A stretch of 64,000 nucleotides of DNA from Imbricaverruca yamaguchii (GCA_034440575.1 JAOTOL010001459.1:620001-684000), one strand, 5' to 3'. Positions 19,201 to 30,322 are shown, counted from the stretch's first letter. Made by a program: numbers and translations. Notes: a model not told the origin generated them from the sequence alone.

Positions 19201-22022
19201 ATTCCCTGTCCACACGCACGCACTTAATGTCAGTGGCACGTCACATTTGACTACCAACGCGATTTGACGGAGCGACTAATCACCAGAGCGATTAACTGCC
19301 CGTGACCTGACCGCAGGAACTGCGGGCCGCCTACGAGCCGCACGGCTGGCTGCTGACGGCGGCGGTGGCCGCGCCACAGAGCATCATCGCTGTGTCGTAC
19401 GACGTGCCGCGGCTCTCCGAGCTGCTCGACTACATCCACATCATGTCGTACGACTACCATGGCAAGTGGGACCAGCAGACTGGCCACAATGCCCCTCTCA
19501 CAGGCGACGATCTCAGTGTGGTGAGTTGGACCTCCTCCCGCCCCCGCAGCATCTTGTAGTCGGATATCGAGATCGGGACAGTCTTTGAAACCTCTCAAAG
19601 CTGGCGCCCTTTAGCAGTATGGTAAAGTGCAGTAAGTCAATGTTAAACAGCTGGCTTTCGGTCCCCACTGTCCGACAAAGCCTGGTTCGAGTCGCTACAA
19701 GCGCTCGCGTTTATCCCCAGTCTGAGAGTCAGTCGGTGAATGATCCAATAAAGGACCACAAGGCAGCACAACTTTGTCGGGCATCGAAGTCGCATGCCGG
19801 TTAGTGTTTTCACTGAATTGGAGTTTCCCGATTAGGTGGTGGGCTTTCGTAGTGCAAGCTCTGATTAGCATGGACCCTGATACCAGAATGGCACCCCGGC
19901 ACGCATTGCTTAAGCTGTCCCGAGGTGTTGTAGGTGAGTCGGTCAGTCTCACTGAGCCAGCCAGCTGTGTGGCCGCGTCTGACCAGCGTTGGCACCAGCT
20001 GTGGGGCCGTGTCTGACCAGCGTTGGCACCAGCTGTGGGGCCTTATCTGGCCAGCGTTGGCACCAGCTGTGGGGCCTTATCTGGCCAGCGTTGGCACCAG
20101 CTGTGTGGCCGTGTCTGACCAGCGTTGGCACCAGCTGTGGGGCCGTGTCTAACCAGCGTTGGCACCAGCTGTGGGGCCTTATCTGGCCAGCGTTGGCACC
20201 AGCTGTGGGGCCGTGTCTGACCAGCGTTGGTACCAGCTGTGGGGCCGTGTCTGACCAGCGTTGGCACCAGCTGTGGGGCCGTGTCTGACCAGCGTTGGCA
20301 CTAGCTGTGGGGCCTTATCTGGCCAGCGTTGGCACCAGCTGTGGGGCCGTGTCTGACCAGCGTTGGTACCAGCTGTTGGGCCATATCTGGCCAGCGTTGG
20401 CCCTAGCTGTGGGGCCGTGTCTGGTCAGCGTTGGCACCAGCTGTGGGGCCGTGTCTGACCAGCGTTGGTACCAGCTGTTGGGCCATATCTGGCCAGCGTT
20501 GGCCCTAGCTGTGGGGCCTTATCTGGCCAGCGTTGGCACCAGCTGTGGGGCCGTGTCTGACCAGCATTGGCACCAGCTGCGGGGCCGTGTCTGACCAGCG
20601 TTGGCACCAGCTGTGGGGCCGTGTCTGACCAGTGTGACTGCATTCACCACATTTACTTCTGGGTGTATTGTTAATATTTTTACATGACTGTCACTTCTGA
20701 GACCGTACATCACGTCCTTTAAAATAATTCCCAAGGCTTTGCAGCGCAACACCTCGGCTTCACAGTAGGTGTGGTGCCGGGCGCACCTCTGTACCAGCTC
20801 CCCGAGTGCGGATCTGGCTCCGGACGATGTGCACTGCGTGTGGTGCCTGGCACACACCTTTGTCCCAGCTGTCCGACCCTGTCTATTCCCCTGACACCTC
20901 CCCACACCCACCCACTACCCGACAGCCCCGTCTGGCCGGCAGAACGCGACACTGGCGGACTACCTGGAGCTGGGAGGCGACCCGGCCAAGCTGGTGCTCG
21001 GCATACCGCTGTACGGCCGCACCTTCAAGCTGGTGAACGTGGACGATCACGACGTGGGAGACCCGACCGCCGAGAAGGCCTTCAAGGGCCCGTACACGCG
21101 TGACGACGGCTTCTTAGGCTACAACGAGATATGCGAGATGCGCAAGGCGGCTCCGATCGAGTGGACGACACGCTGGGACGACGAGGCCAAGGTGCCGTAC
21201 GTGTTCCACCTGAGCATGTGGGTCAGCCTGGACGACGAACAGAGCATCACCAACAAGGTGAGTGGCGGCCGCACTCGCCTGTGGCCAGGGCGCCGGTCGG
21301 TGTGGTGCGGTCGTCCAGGTTTGGCTGTTGCTGCCGGAGAGCTCGCTGCCCAGCTGACGCCGCGAGCGAGAGGCCCAGTGACGTCATTGTCACGTGTATT
21401 CGCACGGCTGCAAATATCCTATTCATCGACGCTCACTACCGGCGCCGTCGTTGGTATGACGATTAGCGCGCAAGCGGCGTTCGGTGGCCAGTTATGGCAC
21501 GTGATTTATGTCACTGACGTCAATTTATCGACTGGCTACTTGTTAAATCATACTTCTGAATCGCTTCCGTTTCGCTATTGCCGTTCTGCGCCTTAAACCC
21601 TGACACACTTAGCATACAGATGTTAACAAGCATACAAAAAGAGAAGTAGATTTCGGCTAGAAGTCGTCGCCAGTAGAACGGTTGCCAATGTCGCCGGTTG
21701 AGCGGCTGTACGAGACCGCCCCGACTGATTGGAGCTCGTGTCCCAGGTGGCGCTGGCGATGCGGTACGAGTTGGCCGGCGCCATGGTCTGGACCCTCGAC
21801 ACGGACGATTTCCGCGGCAACTGCGGTGAAAAGTACAAGCTGATGCGCACCATCAACCACGCACTGTCGACCGTCCGGCGGGGCACAGAGCCGCCGCCCA
21901 CAGAACCGCCCACCACCCCAGAGCCGGAGCCCACACCGTCCGCCGCGGCAGTCATGTTCGCCCGCCACCTAGCGACGCTACTGGCTATTGCGTTTCTCGG
22001 TCTCGCCGCCAGGGTGTGGTAG
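16064..22022 (+). CDS. GH18 chitinase, six exons seen, 5' signal-peptide exon missing
   Basis: Endo-chitinase that hydrolyses beta-1,4 GlcNAc links; in arthropods GH18 enzymes act on cuticle, gut matrix or pathogen chitin outside the cell. Proposed exons: 16064-16273, 17306-17465, 18809-18905, 19317-19520, 20943-21257, 21747-22022. All have AG acceptors and GT donors, and phases join (1, 2, 0, 0, 0), giving about 420 residues. GH18 landmarks in order: [50 protein letters not shown] (all catalytic acids present, so probably active), [27 protein letters not shown], and [17 protein letters not shown]. After the catalytic domain come a Pro/Thr/Glu-rich linker and a hydrophobic C-terminal segment ([18 protein letters not shown]), suggesting GPI or membrane anchoring; no chitin-binding domain is seen. 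The first exon, carrying Met and a signal peptide and ending in phase 1, is not identified and may lie upstream of the Gypsy insertion. It looks most like insect Cht2-type enzymes, but the group assignment is unsure. Confidence 0.93.
16320..16620 (+). repeat. Intron minisatellite A, ~34-bp unit
   Basis: Units begin ACACTGCAGCACGACAATAT and continue CTCCGCTACGGCAT. The first two starts are at 16320 and 16354 (34 bp apart); later units degenerate. Lies in the intron after the first visible chitinase exon. Confidence 0.7.
16683..17049. mobile_element. 367-bp palindromic (foldback) element in chitinase intron
   Basis: The left arm starts TGATGCCGCATGTTCTTTG and the right arm ends with its reverse complement CAAAGAACATGCGGCATCA. 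Pairing continues with few mismatches through about 170 bp per arm to an inner perfect hairpin around 16825-16890. Both ends are flanked by ATG (16680-16682 and 17050-17052), a possible 3-bp TSD. No coding content. This looks like a MITE, but the superfamily is undetermined. Confidence 0.8.
17306..17465 (+). CDS. Chitinase exon (VGGWN region)
   Basis: Acceptor CACCGCAG, donor GTTAGT at 17466. Continues G-H-G into [18 protein letters not shown], then [17 protein letters not shown] and FVNSTVDFL. Enters in phase 1, leaves in phase 2. Confidence 0.9.
18283..18565 (+). repeat. Intron minisatellite B, 34-35-bp unit
   Basis: Units read CTGCCGTCTTCTGGCACTGC then CATGCGGTCTTGTT (or CGTGCGGTCTTGTTT). 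Starts at 18283, 18317 and 18351 are 34 bp apart; later units have one extra T. About eight copies. Open frames through it are artefacts. Confidence 0.92.
18809..18905 (+). CDS. Chitinase exon with catalytic motif
   Basis: Acceptor CTCGCTCAG, donor GTCAGT at 18906. Encodes [19 protein letters not shown] and [10 protein letters not shown]. The DxxDxDxE signature is complete, with the terminal Glu as proton donor. Enters in phase 2, leaves in phase 0. Confidence 0.93.
19317..19520 (+). CDS. Chitinase exon (MSYDYHG region)
   Basis: Acceptor GACCGCAG, donor GTGAGT at 19521; 68 whole codons. Encodes [18 protein letters not shown] through [15 protein letters not shown] to [14 protein letters not shown]. 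Confidence 0.93.
19970..20632 (+). repeat. Intron minisatellite C, 34-bp unit, ~19 copies
   Basis: Units read GACCAGCGTTGGCACCAGCT then GTGGGGCCGTGTCT. Successive GACCAG at 19981 and 20015 are 34 bp apart. Two main variants (GTGTCTGACC and TTATCTGGCC) are interspersed, and a third (ATATCTGGCC with GTTGG(G)CC before it) recurs as a small higher-order block near 20370 and 20480. Confidence 0.95.
20943..21257 (+). CDS. Chitinase exon (PLYGRTF and insertion domain)
   Basis: Acceptor GGCCGGCAG, donor GTGAGT at 21258; 105 whole codons. Encodes [48 protein letters not shown] and [18 protein letters not shown]. Includes the small alpha+beta insertion region characteristic of subfamily A GH18 chitinases. 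Confidence 0.92.
21747..22022 (+). CDS. Chitinase terminal exon with hydrophobic tail
   Basis: Acceptor GTGTCCCAG; TAG stop at 22020-22022. Encodes the last barrel strand ([17 protein letters not shown]), [15 protein letters not shown], a linker rich in Pro, Thr and Glu ([16 protein letters not shown]), then about 20 mostly hydrophobic residues up to the stop. This is the layout of a GPI-anchor signal or a tail anchor. Confidence 0.92.
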   Translation: MALAMRYELAGAMVWTLDTDDFRGNCGEKYKLMRTINHALSTVRRGTEPPPTEPPTTPEPEPTPSAAAVMFARHLATLLAIAFLGLAARVW

Positions 22023-23830
22023 CCGCTCGGATCGGCGTAAGCGCGCGTCGAGATCTCGCGCCGTGTGGCGCAAGCTACTCTCCCCGCAACCAGGAGGCGA
22101 ACGCGCCTGCGACAAGCGCATGGGGCACAGTGACGTGTGTGTACTGGCCGCACAGAAGCTGCGACGGGGAACAGTGATGGAGCACGTTCTGTCGTCAGCT
22201 GCCGGAGCCGACCGACATCGCGAGGGCGGCCGTCGACTGCCGGCTCGCGGGAGGGACGGTCGGACAAGTGTGATAGTTGCCGGCTCAGATGTGATACGGG
22301 GCCCGCATGCAGCGAAACACCACCGGCAGTGGTTGTTCCATGCAGGGGCCACCCGGACTTGTGTGTCGATTGAATTCGCGCGCTGAATCCGGAAATGAAT
22401 CGCGCGGCAAAGTGGCGCGACGGCGTCTCGGTTTGGTGGCGAGTGTTGTGATGAGCGCGTGAAGCTAAGTGTGTGAACTAAGTGAGCGTGCCTGGTTCGG
22501 AATACATGCAACCAACTCCAGCACAAGCATTGCCAGCGATAACGTCAGAAGCACAGTGGCTCGCCGAAACCATGGCAATCACCGTGGCAAAGCTGCGTGA
22601 GAGGAGACAAGTTTAAAAGCAGCTTTCTGTCATGAAATACCATAGATACTCCATGTACTGGTTCTGAAACGGTGCGCGTGCATTTCGCTAGTGGCTGGGA
22701 TGGAAAATTAACTGACCATCTATTCTGCACATTTCGCTAGTGGCTGGGCTGGAAAATTCACTGATCATCCATTCTGCACATGTGCAAGTCAAATGTGCTC
22801 AATCCATTGTTCGTCATTTGTAAAAGGTAGAAGTGAATATATCCTTTTTGTTCTTTTAATCGAACGGTTTTATACTTAATTTGGATCAATATTTGTGGAG
22901 GTAGGCATTATAATGCTGAAGGAGTCCGATACAAAATGTGTGCACGATATGCTATTCTCCAATGCTGGATTATGGTGGTGGTTGTAGCCTGTATTATATA
23001 ATAACAGTGGTTGTGACTTGAATGCTTAGAAGACCCCTTGGGCCGCAGATGTAAGTCATGCAGTTTGCTCGGAGTTCAATATGGTCATGCAATGTCGAGC
23101 GCACATTAAATGCACAAAATATTGCCACTGTATGCTGATGTGTTCCAAAGCTAGCGGGAAAAGCCAAGTCCACAGTGTCCCAACATAATCTATTGTACTA
23201 GACGCTTTCCGAAGCCACATTTAACGTTGTTTGGCTGATAAGTGGATTCCAAAAACCACATACCCGATATTCACAAATTTTTCAACAGTTTACATAAGGT
23301 TGATGCGAGGGATGCCAACCGGTAATCTAGCTGATCATTACCTGTTCTGTTTAATTTAATTATGGAACAATAATTTTTTTCTCACCACGACGGGAAATTG
23401 CTTGCTTCACGAATGGCGTAATAGAGCAACAGATCATAACCAAGCTGTCTTTAGGTAGTTGTTTGATGATGCCACTGTGCATCGTATCAGGCCCTTCAAG
23501 AACGGAACTGAACTGAAGGACCTCTCCTGACTGAATGGAACTCCCCTGAGGGGAGAGTTCCATTCAGTCATAGTTAACGGAAAATTGTAAGGCAACTTGT
23601 AAGACAAAACGGCGGAAGTTGTAGAATGAATGGTATCCGAATTGCGTTGCATTCTGTGTTCATTAAACAGTGGTCTTCTGGTATTTTGACGCCTAGCAAT
23701 GCATCAGAACGAACACCTGGTGGTATGCTTGGTTCTATTTTAACATTTTCTTGGCTTCCATGCAAATTATCATGCCCTCCCCCAGTGAAAGGTTCTTGGA
23801 AAAAGCTGTACTGTATGTGAAAGGAAGAAG
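22023..23830. other. Chitinase 3' flank and gene-less DNA
   Basis: The first ~500 bp are GC-rich and may be 3' UTR; no clear AATAAA signal is seen close to the stop. A two-copy 49-bp repeat (ATTTCGCTAGTGGCTGGG...) lies at 22682-22780. The hairpin at 23529-23569 is listed separately. No gene is recognised. Confidence 0.45.
23529..23569. repeat. Long hairpin (41 bp)
   Basis: GACTGAATGGAACTCCCC and GGGGAGAGTTCCATTCAGTC are complementary apart from a two-base AG bulge, around a loop of about four bases. Confidence 0.85.
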
Positions 23831-24045
23831 GTACCCGGTGTACTCATCCAGACCACCGTCCAGCCAGTTCCAAGGTTCCCAGTGTACCAATCCAGACCAC
23901 CGTCCAGCCAGTTCCAAGGTACCCACTGCACCAATCCGGACCACCGTCCAGCCAGTTCCAAGGTACCCACTGCACCAATCCGGACCACCGTCCAGCCAGT
24001 TCCAAGGTACCCACTGTACCAATCCGGACCACCGTCCAATCAGTT
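23831..24045 (+). repeat. 44-bp minisatellite, ~4.7 copies
   Basis: Units read CACCAATCCGGACCACCGTC then CAGCCAGTTCCAAGGTACCC, ACTG. The copies around 23925-24020 differ at few positions; the first and last are more diverged. Confidence 0.93.
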
Positions 24046-24129
24046 GAAAGGCGAATTTGTTTTTAGTAATAGTTTCCTACGATATATTTTGTTTGGAACC
24101 CCATACTGCATAAAGCATGCCCCGAGAAC

Positions 24130-24500
24130 TGGAGTTCAGACAAGGGCGGATCCCGAGTTGGAGATGCAACTGGGGGTCATGTGCACCCGCCCACTCGTCC
24201 TCCGACTGAGAGATGGTGCCACTGACCGGGAGGTCAGGGGCACCCCCTCTCAGTCACCATATCTCAGTCTCAGTCAGTCTCAGTTTCATCTCACAAGCGC
24301 CCGTCCAGGGAGGCTCGAGTGCATCCCTGGAATTTCTCGTCTAAAGGCACCCTTCTGACATGAGTTTGCGCTCCTTCAGGACACTCGAGTGTGACCTCCT
24401 CGCTATATTATTTTGCATCAGTCAGAGGCACTTCTCCGGGACTCGCAATTACGCCCTTCCGGGGAAGTGGCTCTCCGCTTCAGACGTGTGACATTGCCCT
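24130..24500. repeat. Degenerate GTGCACCC / GGGGTC box array
   Basis: G/C boxes (GGGGGTCA, GTGCACCCGC, GGGGCACCCC, GAGTGCATCCC, AAGGCACCC) recur roughly every 20 bp with unrelated spacers. It resembles the other G/C-box arrays of the window but has its own consensus. Borders and relation are uncertain. Confidence 0.35.
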
Positions 24501-26267
24501 CCCTCCGCCTCCACTAGATAAATATTCCTGTATCCGACCCTGAGTTCAGGCAATGATAACACCAGCGTGCTGAACCCCACCGGTGTATTTGCAGCTGTAG
24601 AACATTCGCTTGGGGTGGCAATCAGTTATGCAGCGGGGCGGCGAAATCCAGGGCTAATCCAGTGCCGAAATGCAACTTTCAGCTCTGGACCGAGAGCAAA
24701 TATGTTGCCCGTAAACACAATGTTTGGCTTGGACTTCATTCCCTTCATACACTATTAGCCAACGCCGTTTCGTGGGGGTGGGGGGTTAAATCCCCATCCC
24801 CCAGGCTTTTTTTTTTCGCGGACAGTGAAAAACGGCGCGCTACCGCGCGCCGAAATTTGGCATACCTTTTTCCACATCAATTTGGCATTTCTTTTGAAGT
24901 CAGGTCATCTAGGGTCAACGAGTTAGTCTTTGTCATGTGAGTTCACCTCCAAAAAGGTTAAACGAGTCGTCACGTGTTAACGGATAGATATCTTAATGGA
25001 ACGTTCAGCGTTATATTTAGGGAAGCAAAAAAAAAAAAACGTTCGAGAGGAATTTTTGCCTTTTTTGTTTGTTTTTTACTACTTATTCATTTCGCATATT
25101 TGCTTATCATAGATCAAATCGATGCCTCTGGCTAAAGTAAGCATTCTTTTTATTAGAACAAGTTGACTTCGAACAACGTTTTTCGGTCAGCTCTATCCAT
25201 TAGAAAAGCAAAATGAAAGAAAACTTGAAAATTGAAAATTGTGAAATTGAATAAATTAGTTTTAGGTTGAAAAAAATGTATGGTCCTCGTCGATTTCACC
25301 GTCCTTTTCTAATACCATTTTTTTCAAATATCCCCAAAATGAACTGCCCGGAGCTAAAAACATAATGCAAGTTGTGAAAATATAGGCCCCCTAGTGACGT
25401 CACTTTTGGGGAATTTTCTGGGTAGGTCGTGTCGGGCCCTACTCGTTTCCAATGAGCGGTTTCCAATGACACCTCTTTCGTTTTTGTGCGACGCTTAGTT
25501 TATATTTTAGAGGGGATTCCTATCAGCCCCCCACCCCCCCAGATACGTGGTGTGAGGATCCGACCTGGTTAATTGAATTCATGCTCTCAACCAACTTCAC
25601 TTCAACGGTGTTTTGCGCATCTTCGCAGGACGTCTTCGACACTATTTGTGCTACCGAAACTGCCTGGCCGGCTGGTTGTCCGGCCGTCGCTTGAAATGAC
25701 TTGTAGGAAAAATGGTCTGACGGAGCAATGTGGAGTTTGCAGGGCGTGCAAATGTCGACCAGAGAACGTGCAGCGTGCCGTCGCCCTGCGGCCAGCTGAT
25801 GTATGGAGACCGTTCCCGTTGGCTCAGTATGGGAAGCCGAAGCCACTCGAAAAGTACAACGCAGACAAGTTTTCACTACAACACTGTAGAGACAACTTGG
25901 TAACCACGGATGGTGGTGACTGAACCAGCACACTGCTCAGTTCATAGCTGAACCGGGAATCGTTTCAGTTCTGCCCAGCCCGGGGCCTCGTCCAATCAAT
26001 CTTCACAAGGTGAGATCTCTTGCTCATAGACAATCAGCCCAATATGATGTTATTCACAACAGCAGACAGGAGAGTAACGCTGTGATGAACGAGCATCGCA
26101 TTCTGAACGAAAACTGAGAATGTCCGCAAGAACAATATTTCGTGCGTCGCATTTGTTATCCATCAGAACCTCCATGGCGAGTATACAAGAGCAACGTAAA
26201 ATGCCGAGCAAAACACAACCTTATTGTTAAATTACCGATAACGTGGCTGCTGAGATACCAACTCCTG
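24501..26267. other. Gene-less stretch, AT-rich in part
   Basis: 24960-25400 is AT-rich. A 117-codon open frame at 25573-25923 (plus strand) contains CGVCRACKCRP but no family I recognise, so it is not called as a gene. Confidence 0.35.
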
Positions 26268-26437
26268 GTTGGTTTGTTGGTTGGTTATTGGTTCTACAAC
26301 ACATCGACCCTGAGTCATGTAGCATCGCCAATCTCTCACGCTGATTGGTCGCGGGCGAGGAGTAGCGACAGGTGAGACTCGAACCCACAACCTTTCGATT
26401 GTGAAACGAGCAACTTACCCCTAGACTACTCGTCACC
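26268..26437 (-). repeat. tRNA-derived SINE copy 3
   Basis: Minus-strand head with TAGTCTAGGGGTAAGTTGC and GGGTTCGAGTC (A- and B-box-like), then CGCCCGCGACCAATCAGCG and the AACCAATAACCAACCAAC tail. Closely matches 5409-5570. Confidence 0.82.
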
Positions 26438-27300
26438 AGATACCAACTCTTCAAAGGCCTCATCTCGCCTGAGACTCGCCGGCTTGGGTCTCTCGTACGC
26501 TAAAAAAGGTCTCCGATAGTCCGCATTAAACCCGTTCGGCTACGTCCTCTCTCGCAATCATCACGGGTTTTGGTCCCTTGTTTACGTTTACACCATTGCC
26601 CAGAAAGCCATCACCACTGCCTGCTACACAACATGCATATTACAATATCTTGACAATATGCATTCGTCATATGAACATACTACGGCTCAGCACGCAGACC
26701 ATCACCAAGCCAGCTGTCACACTGCATCGCCGGCGCAAAATGAGCAGGCATCTCCCTCAATAGTTTTGGTGTTCTTGTCGCTCGCATGCCTACACCAGTC
26801 TACGGTAAATCCTCATTGACCGTCCGTCAGGCTCGAAACCAATAGCATGCACATCTCGTGAGGTGGGAGAGACAAACGTGGCGGGAAACAGCGCAGGCTC
26901 TACTCGGCAACCACCGGCACCCTATTCGACAGGTTGCGTCGCCGCCGCTGACTGAAATTCGTGCCGGGTGCAACCAGGTTACTGACGAAGCTGAACTGTA
27001 CACCGGCGCGGCCTCAGACTAGACAGACGCAGGACTTGGCGGCGAGCGCCGGCGGTCGGCGCTGAGTCTCGTGCCGGTGCTTGGTGTAGATAACATGGAT
27101 GACATCTGGGACAAAGATAACCAGTTGTCGAGAACTTGGATCAGATCCGGGATCACGTCCAGTTGTAAGCAAGTTCGTTTCGCCGGCAGCGGTAGTGTAT
27201 GGTTTCCCGTTCGTGCGATAACTTGTTCTCTATTTCAACTCTTCTCAAAAGCACCAAGTTGTCAAATTAAACAACCGCTAATGCCCTTGTATTGACTGGT
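26438..27300. other. Gene-less stretch
   Basis: The 26860-27080 part is CpG- and GC-rich, followed by an ATG-initiated frame (27095) with a possible donor near 27193. This could be a promoter plus first exon, but nothing confirms it. Confidence 0.3.
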
Positions 27301-27308
27301 CTGATTAG

Positions 27309-28298
27309 CAGTGCTTTCCGCGATAACTAATTTTCGGACCTGCGATAACGATAAAACGATAAGAAAGGTTTGCGATAACGATAAACGATAAACGATAAAA
27401 AATTTCACAAAATTAACAGCGATAGCAATAAAACGATAAAGCGATAGCGATAAAATTATATTTTCGACGCAACCACTTTCGATAAACCCTCGTACGTCAT
27501 GCGTAACGTCGTCTGTTTTGCGGCGCGAGGAATATGCTTTTGACAAACCCTCGTATGTCCATCGTCCCTACCAGTTCTTAAAGGTTTTATGTAAATAAGC
27601 CTCAATCAATAACTACAAAATCTTATTTCAAAGTCTTTATACTGAGTAAACAATTTTATTTTCAAACGATAATGAAATAATAAAATTATCTCAATTATGA
27701 TTAACTTTGAAGATAGGCTAATATTAACTTGAAGATATGCATAGTTGCCAGATATGCGGGAGTGTAGAACAATGCCAGTTCTTAAAGGTTTTTTGAAAAT
27801 AAGCCTCAATCAATAACTACATGTTATTTGTTATTTCAAGTTCTTTACACTGAGTACAGAATGCTATTTTCAAATGATAATGAAATAATCCAATTATCTC
27901 AATGACGATTAACTTTGAAAATAGGCTTATTTTAACCTGAAGATTTGGATAGTTGCCAGATATGCGGGAGTGGACCCCCCTGTGACTGACCTCTGCCCGG
28001 CCCGCCGCGCAAATTTATACCACCCGTCGGCCGTCTGACAGATCTGTACACTTAGCAGATGGCAACAGGTTGCGCACACACACTGTCGCGCGGCATACAC
28101 TGTCGATCGTCTTCCATTTTTCCATCATCCCGTTTTACATTTTATCGTTTATCGTTCATAATTTTTGGAACTTGCGATAAGTGGATGAGCGATAATTTTG
28201 AAAATTTAGCGATAAACGATAACGATAACCGATTTACTTAACAGCGATAATTATCGTTTATCGTTTATCGCTCATCCTATCGCATGCGGAAACCACTG
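27309..28298 (+). mobile_element. Non-autonomous hAT transposon (990 bp) with CGATAA subterminal arrays
   Basis: Ends are CAGTGCTTTCCGC (left) and the reverse complement of CAGTGGTTTCCGC (right). Both flanks carry the identical octamer CTGATTAG (27301-27308 and 28299-28306), a perfect hAT-type TSD. Just inside both ends lie clusters of CGATAA/TTATCG (about 27350-27460 and 28140-28275), a layout typical of transposase-binding sites. The centre is a tandem duplication of ~205 bp (27569-27773 and 27775-27972, both ending GTTGCCAGATATGCGGGAGTG). No transposase is encoded. Confidence 0.92.
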
Positions 28299-28306
28299 CT
28301 GATTAG

Positions 28307-29920
28307 TAAGCAATACGACGACCGCTTGAATAACATTGTAAGCAGCTTCTCCAAAGGTAAACACCGGCGGATTCCTTTTTAAGTTCGTGCCTCCAAATCG
28401 CCAGGCCAGCATGACGGACAACCGCCCAGTGTCTACACGCCTGCTCTCCTTCACCTTCTCGTTTATATCTTACCGCTTCCACCGAACAGTCTCATCTGGC
28501 AGGCTACATCTTACCGCGCTGACAGCTCACCGCTGTGTGTGGCGAACCTCGCGCGCGAGGGGATCAGTCCTCGTGGGGAGGGACCAACGCCCTGCCTGTC
28601 ACTGGTCGGCAGCACCTATTGCACTACACCGCGAAGGGAGGTTCGATCGATGACTCCGACCAGCCCCCTGTCACAATGTGCAGTGGTGATTACTCATGCG
28701 ACGGTGGAATGTCACCATGTATATTGGTGCAACAGGCGACCCTCGCCCAGTCACTGCCGCGCCGGAGCCGACAAAGCATAACATCCGTCGCAGCCGCGGC
28801 TTGAGGCATCAACTGGAACGCCAAAATGACTTCGTGCTGACGTCATACTATGTCATGCTTCGTGACATGAGCTGTTGACACTGGACTGGCTCCGGATTGT
28901 TGGCGGGGTCGGCTGGGGACAGCTGAGGTGGCTCGATCGACACAGGAGCTGATTATGAGCGCCTGTGGTTTGGCGACATCGACGAAACCAAAGACACATG
29001 CGGCAGGCATCGGGAGGCGACGGCGGCCGCGCTGTACGGGCAGTCGGCCGGCGCTGACATGCCACCCACGCCACCGTACCCGGTGTTCATACTCAACAGG
29101 TGTGCCACGTCTTCATACCATCAGATCTGCTCGGCGATCCAGTCGCGCACCGTCGGTGCGTCCAGGATGCGCGATATCGTCGGCGTCCAGGATGCGCGAT
29201 ATCGATGCCATGGCTCCTTGCTGCGCGCGCGCGCGTCCCAGTAAGAGCACGTTACCTACAACGTTCTCTCTGGACGGTGGAACTTCCGGACGAACCATTT
29301 CTTCTTTTACATTTGTGTGCACGGGAACCGATCACGCCTCGCCTTCTTGGCTACATTATACTTGTCCACTGTTAGGCGGGGATCGAACGACGCAGTTCCT
29401 GCACTATGGACACTGATAGTTTGTCGTTCACTGTGCTGTTTGCAATACTCATGATATGCATGGGTGTAACCACGGACTCAAAATGGGGGGGGACAAACCA
29501 GGGACGCGGAAAGTTTGAACAGGATAGAAGGGCCTACCCCCTCCCTCTCCCGAACATCCTTGGACTTCAGCCACTGTTTCCAAAGTCATTTTCAGCCACT
29601 TATATTCAATGTTGAATGTATTCCTATTTTTTCTTCAGATTTACCATTGCAAAAAATTATATTTTTGGGACTAAAAGTTCCGCAAAAATTAGCATGTTTC
29701 ACTACTTATAACTGCCTATGAATATCTAGCTTGATGTCGTATGTGTTGGACCCGATTTCACAATCACCATAGAGCAATGCCATAAGTATGTTAAAAGTTG
29801 CCCTCTTGTAGCAGGAAGGACATAAAATATTGGACGATGGTTTTATGGTAGAAAATATTGGCATACAATCACCTTTCCCGTGTTTTCCTGCTTTAGGGGC
29901 ACATGTTTCGATGCAATGAC
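28307..29920. other. Gene-less stretch
   Basis: GC-rich to 29360, then AT-rich. A 25-bp direct duplication around GTCCAGGATGCGCGATATCG sits at 29158-29206. No gene is recognised. Confidence 0.35.
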
Positions 29921-29929
29921 AGCCAGTGC

Positions 29930-30200
29930 GGATAAAGGGTGTCCCACTGAGGGGATGTGCCCCCACGTGGAAGGTGGCGTCCCTCATACCAGGAAAAGGC
30001 GTCCCTCTAAAAAGGTTCCAGTGTCCCCTTTCTAATTTTTCAGCCGGAGGCGCCCATATGAAATAAAAAGGCACCCCCTTGGAAGGAAAGGTGCCCTTTC
30101 GGGAAGGGCCGAGTGCAACCCGCCCCCTCAAATTTTGCAGCAAGAGGCGCCACTCCAGCTGCGTTCGCAGTGGCGCCGCTCCAAAGAAATGGCGCCCCCC
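29930..30200. repeat. Degenerate GGCGCCCC box array
   Basis: GGCGCCCC, GGCGTCCC and GGTGCCC boxes recur about every 20 bp, with A/T-rich spacers. Similar in plan, but not in consensus, to the arrays at 5930-6420 and 7960-8390. Confidence 0.4.
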
Positions 30201-30249
30201 AGACAAGTACCCCCGTGACAATTTATGGATCTACCTCCGGTTACAGCAT

Positions 30250-30258
30250 CGCTCTCTA

Positions 30259-30322
<64 letters not shown>
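30250..30322. repeat. (TC)n microsatellite
   Basis: A TATC-variant start followed by about 26 TC dinucleotides. Confidence 0.98.

Noticed and set aside
18283..20632. CRISPR-like repeat arrays
   Set aside because: Units are contiguous without unique spacers and lie in introns of a eukaryotic gene.
25573..25923. 117-codon frame with clustered cysteines
   Set aside because: CGVCRACKCRP is suggestive of a small zinc-binding motif, but nothing else supports a gene or a family.
27095..27295. First exon of an unknown gene after a CpG-rich stretch
   Set aside because: Only an ATG and a weak donor; the frame has no recognisable content.
29113..29250. C-terminal tail resembling a trypsin-like protease (VRDWIAEQI then stop, minus strand)
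   Set aside because: Only about ten residues fit, no catalytic His/Asp/Ser regions are nearby, and a 25-bp duplication disrupts the frame.
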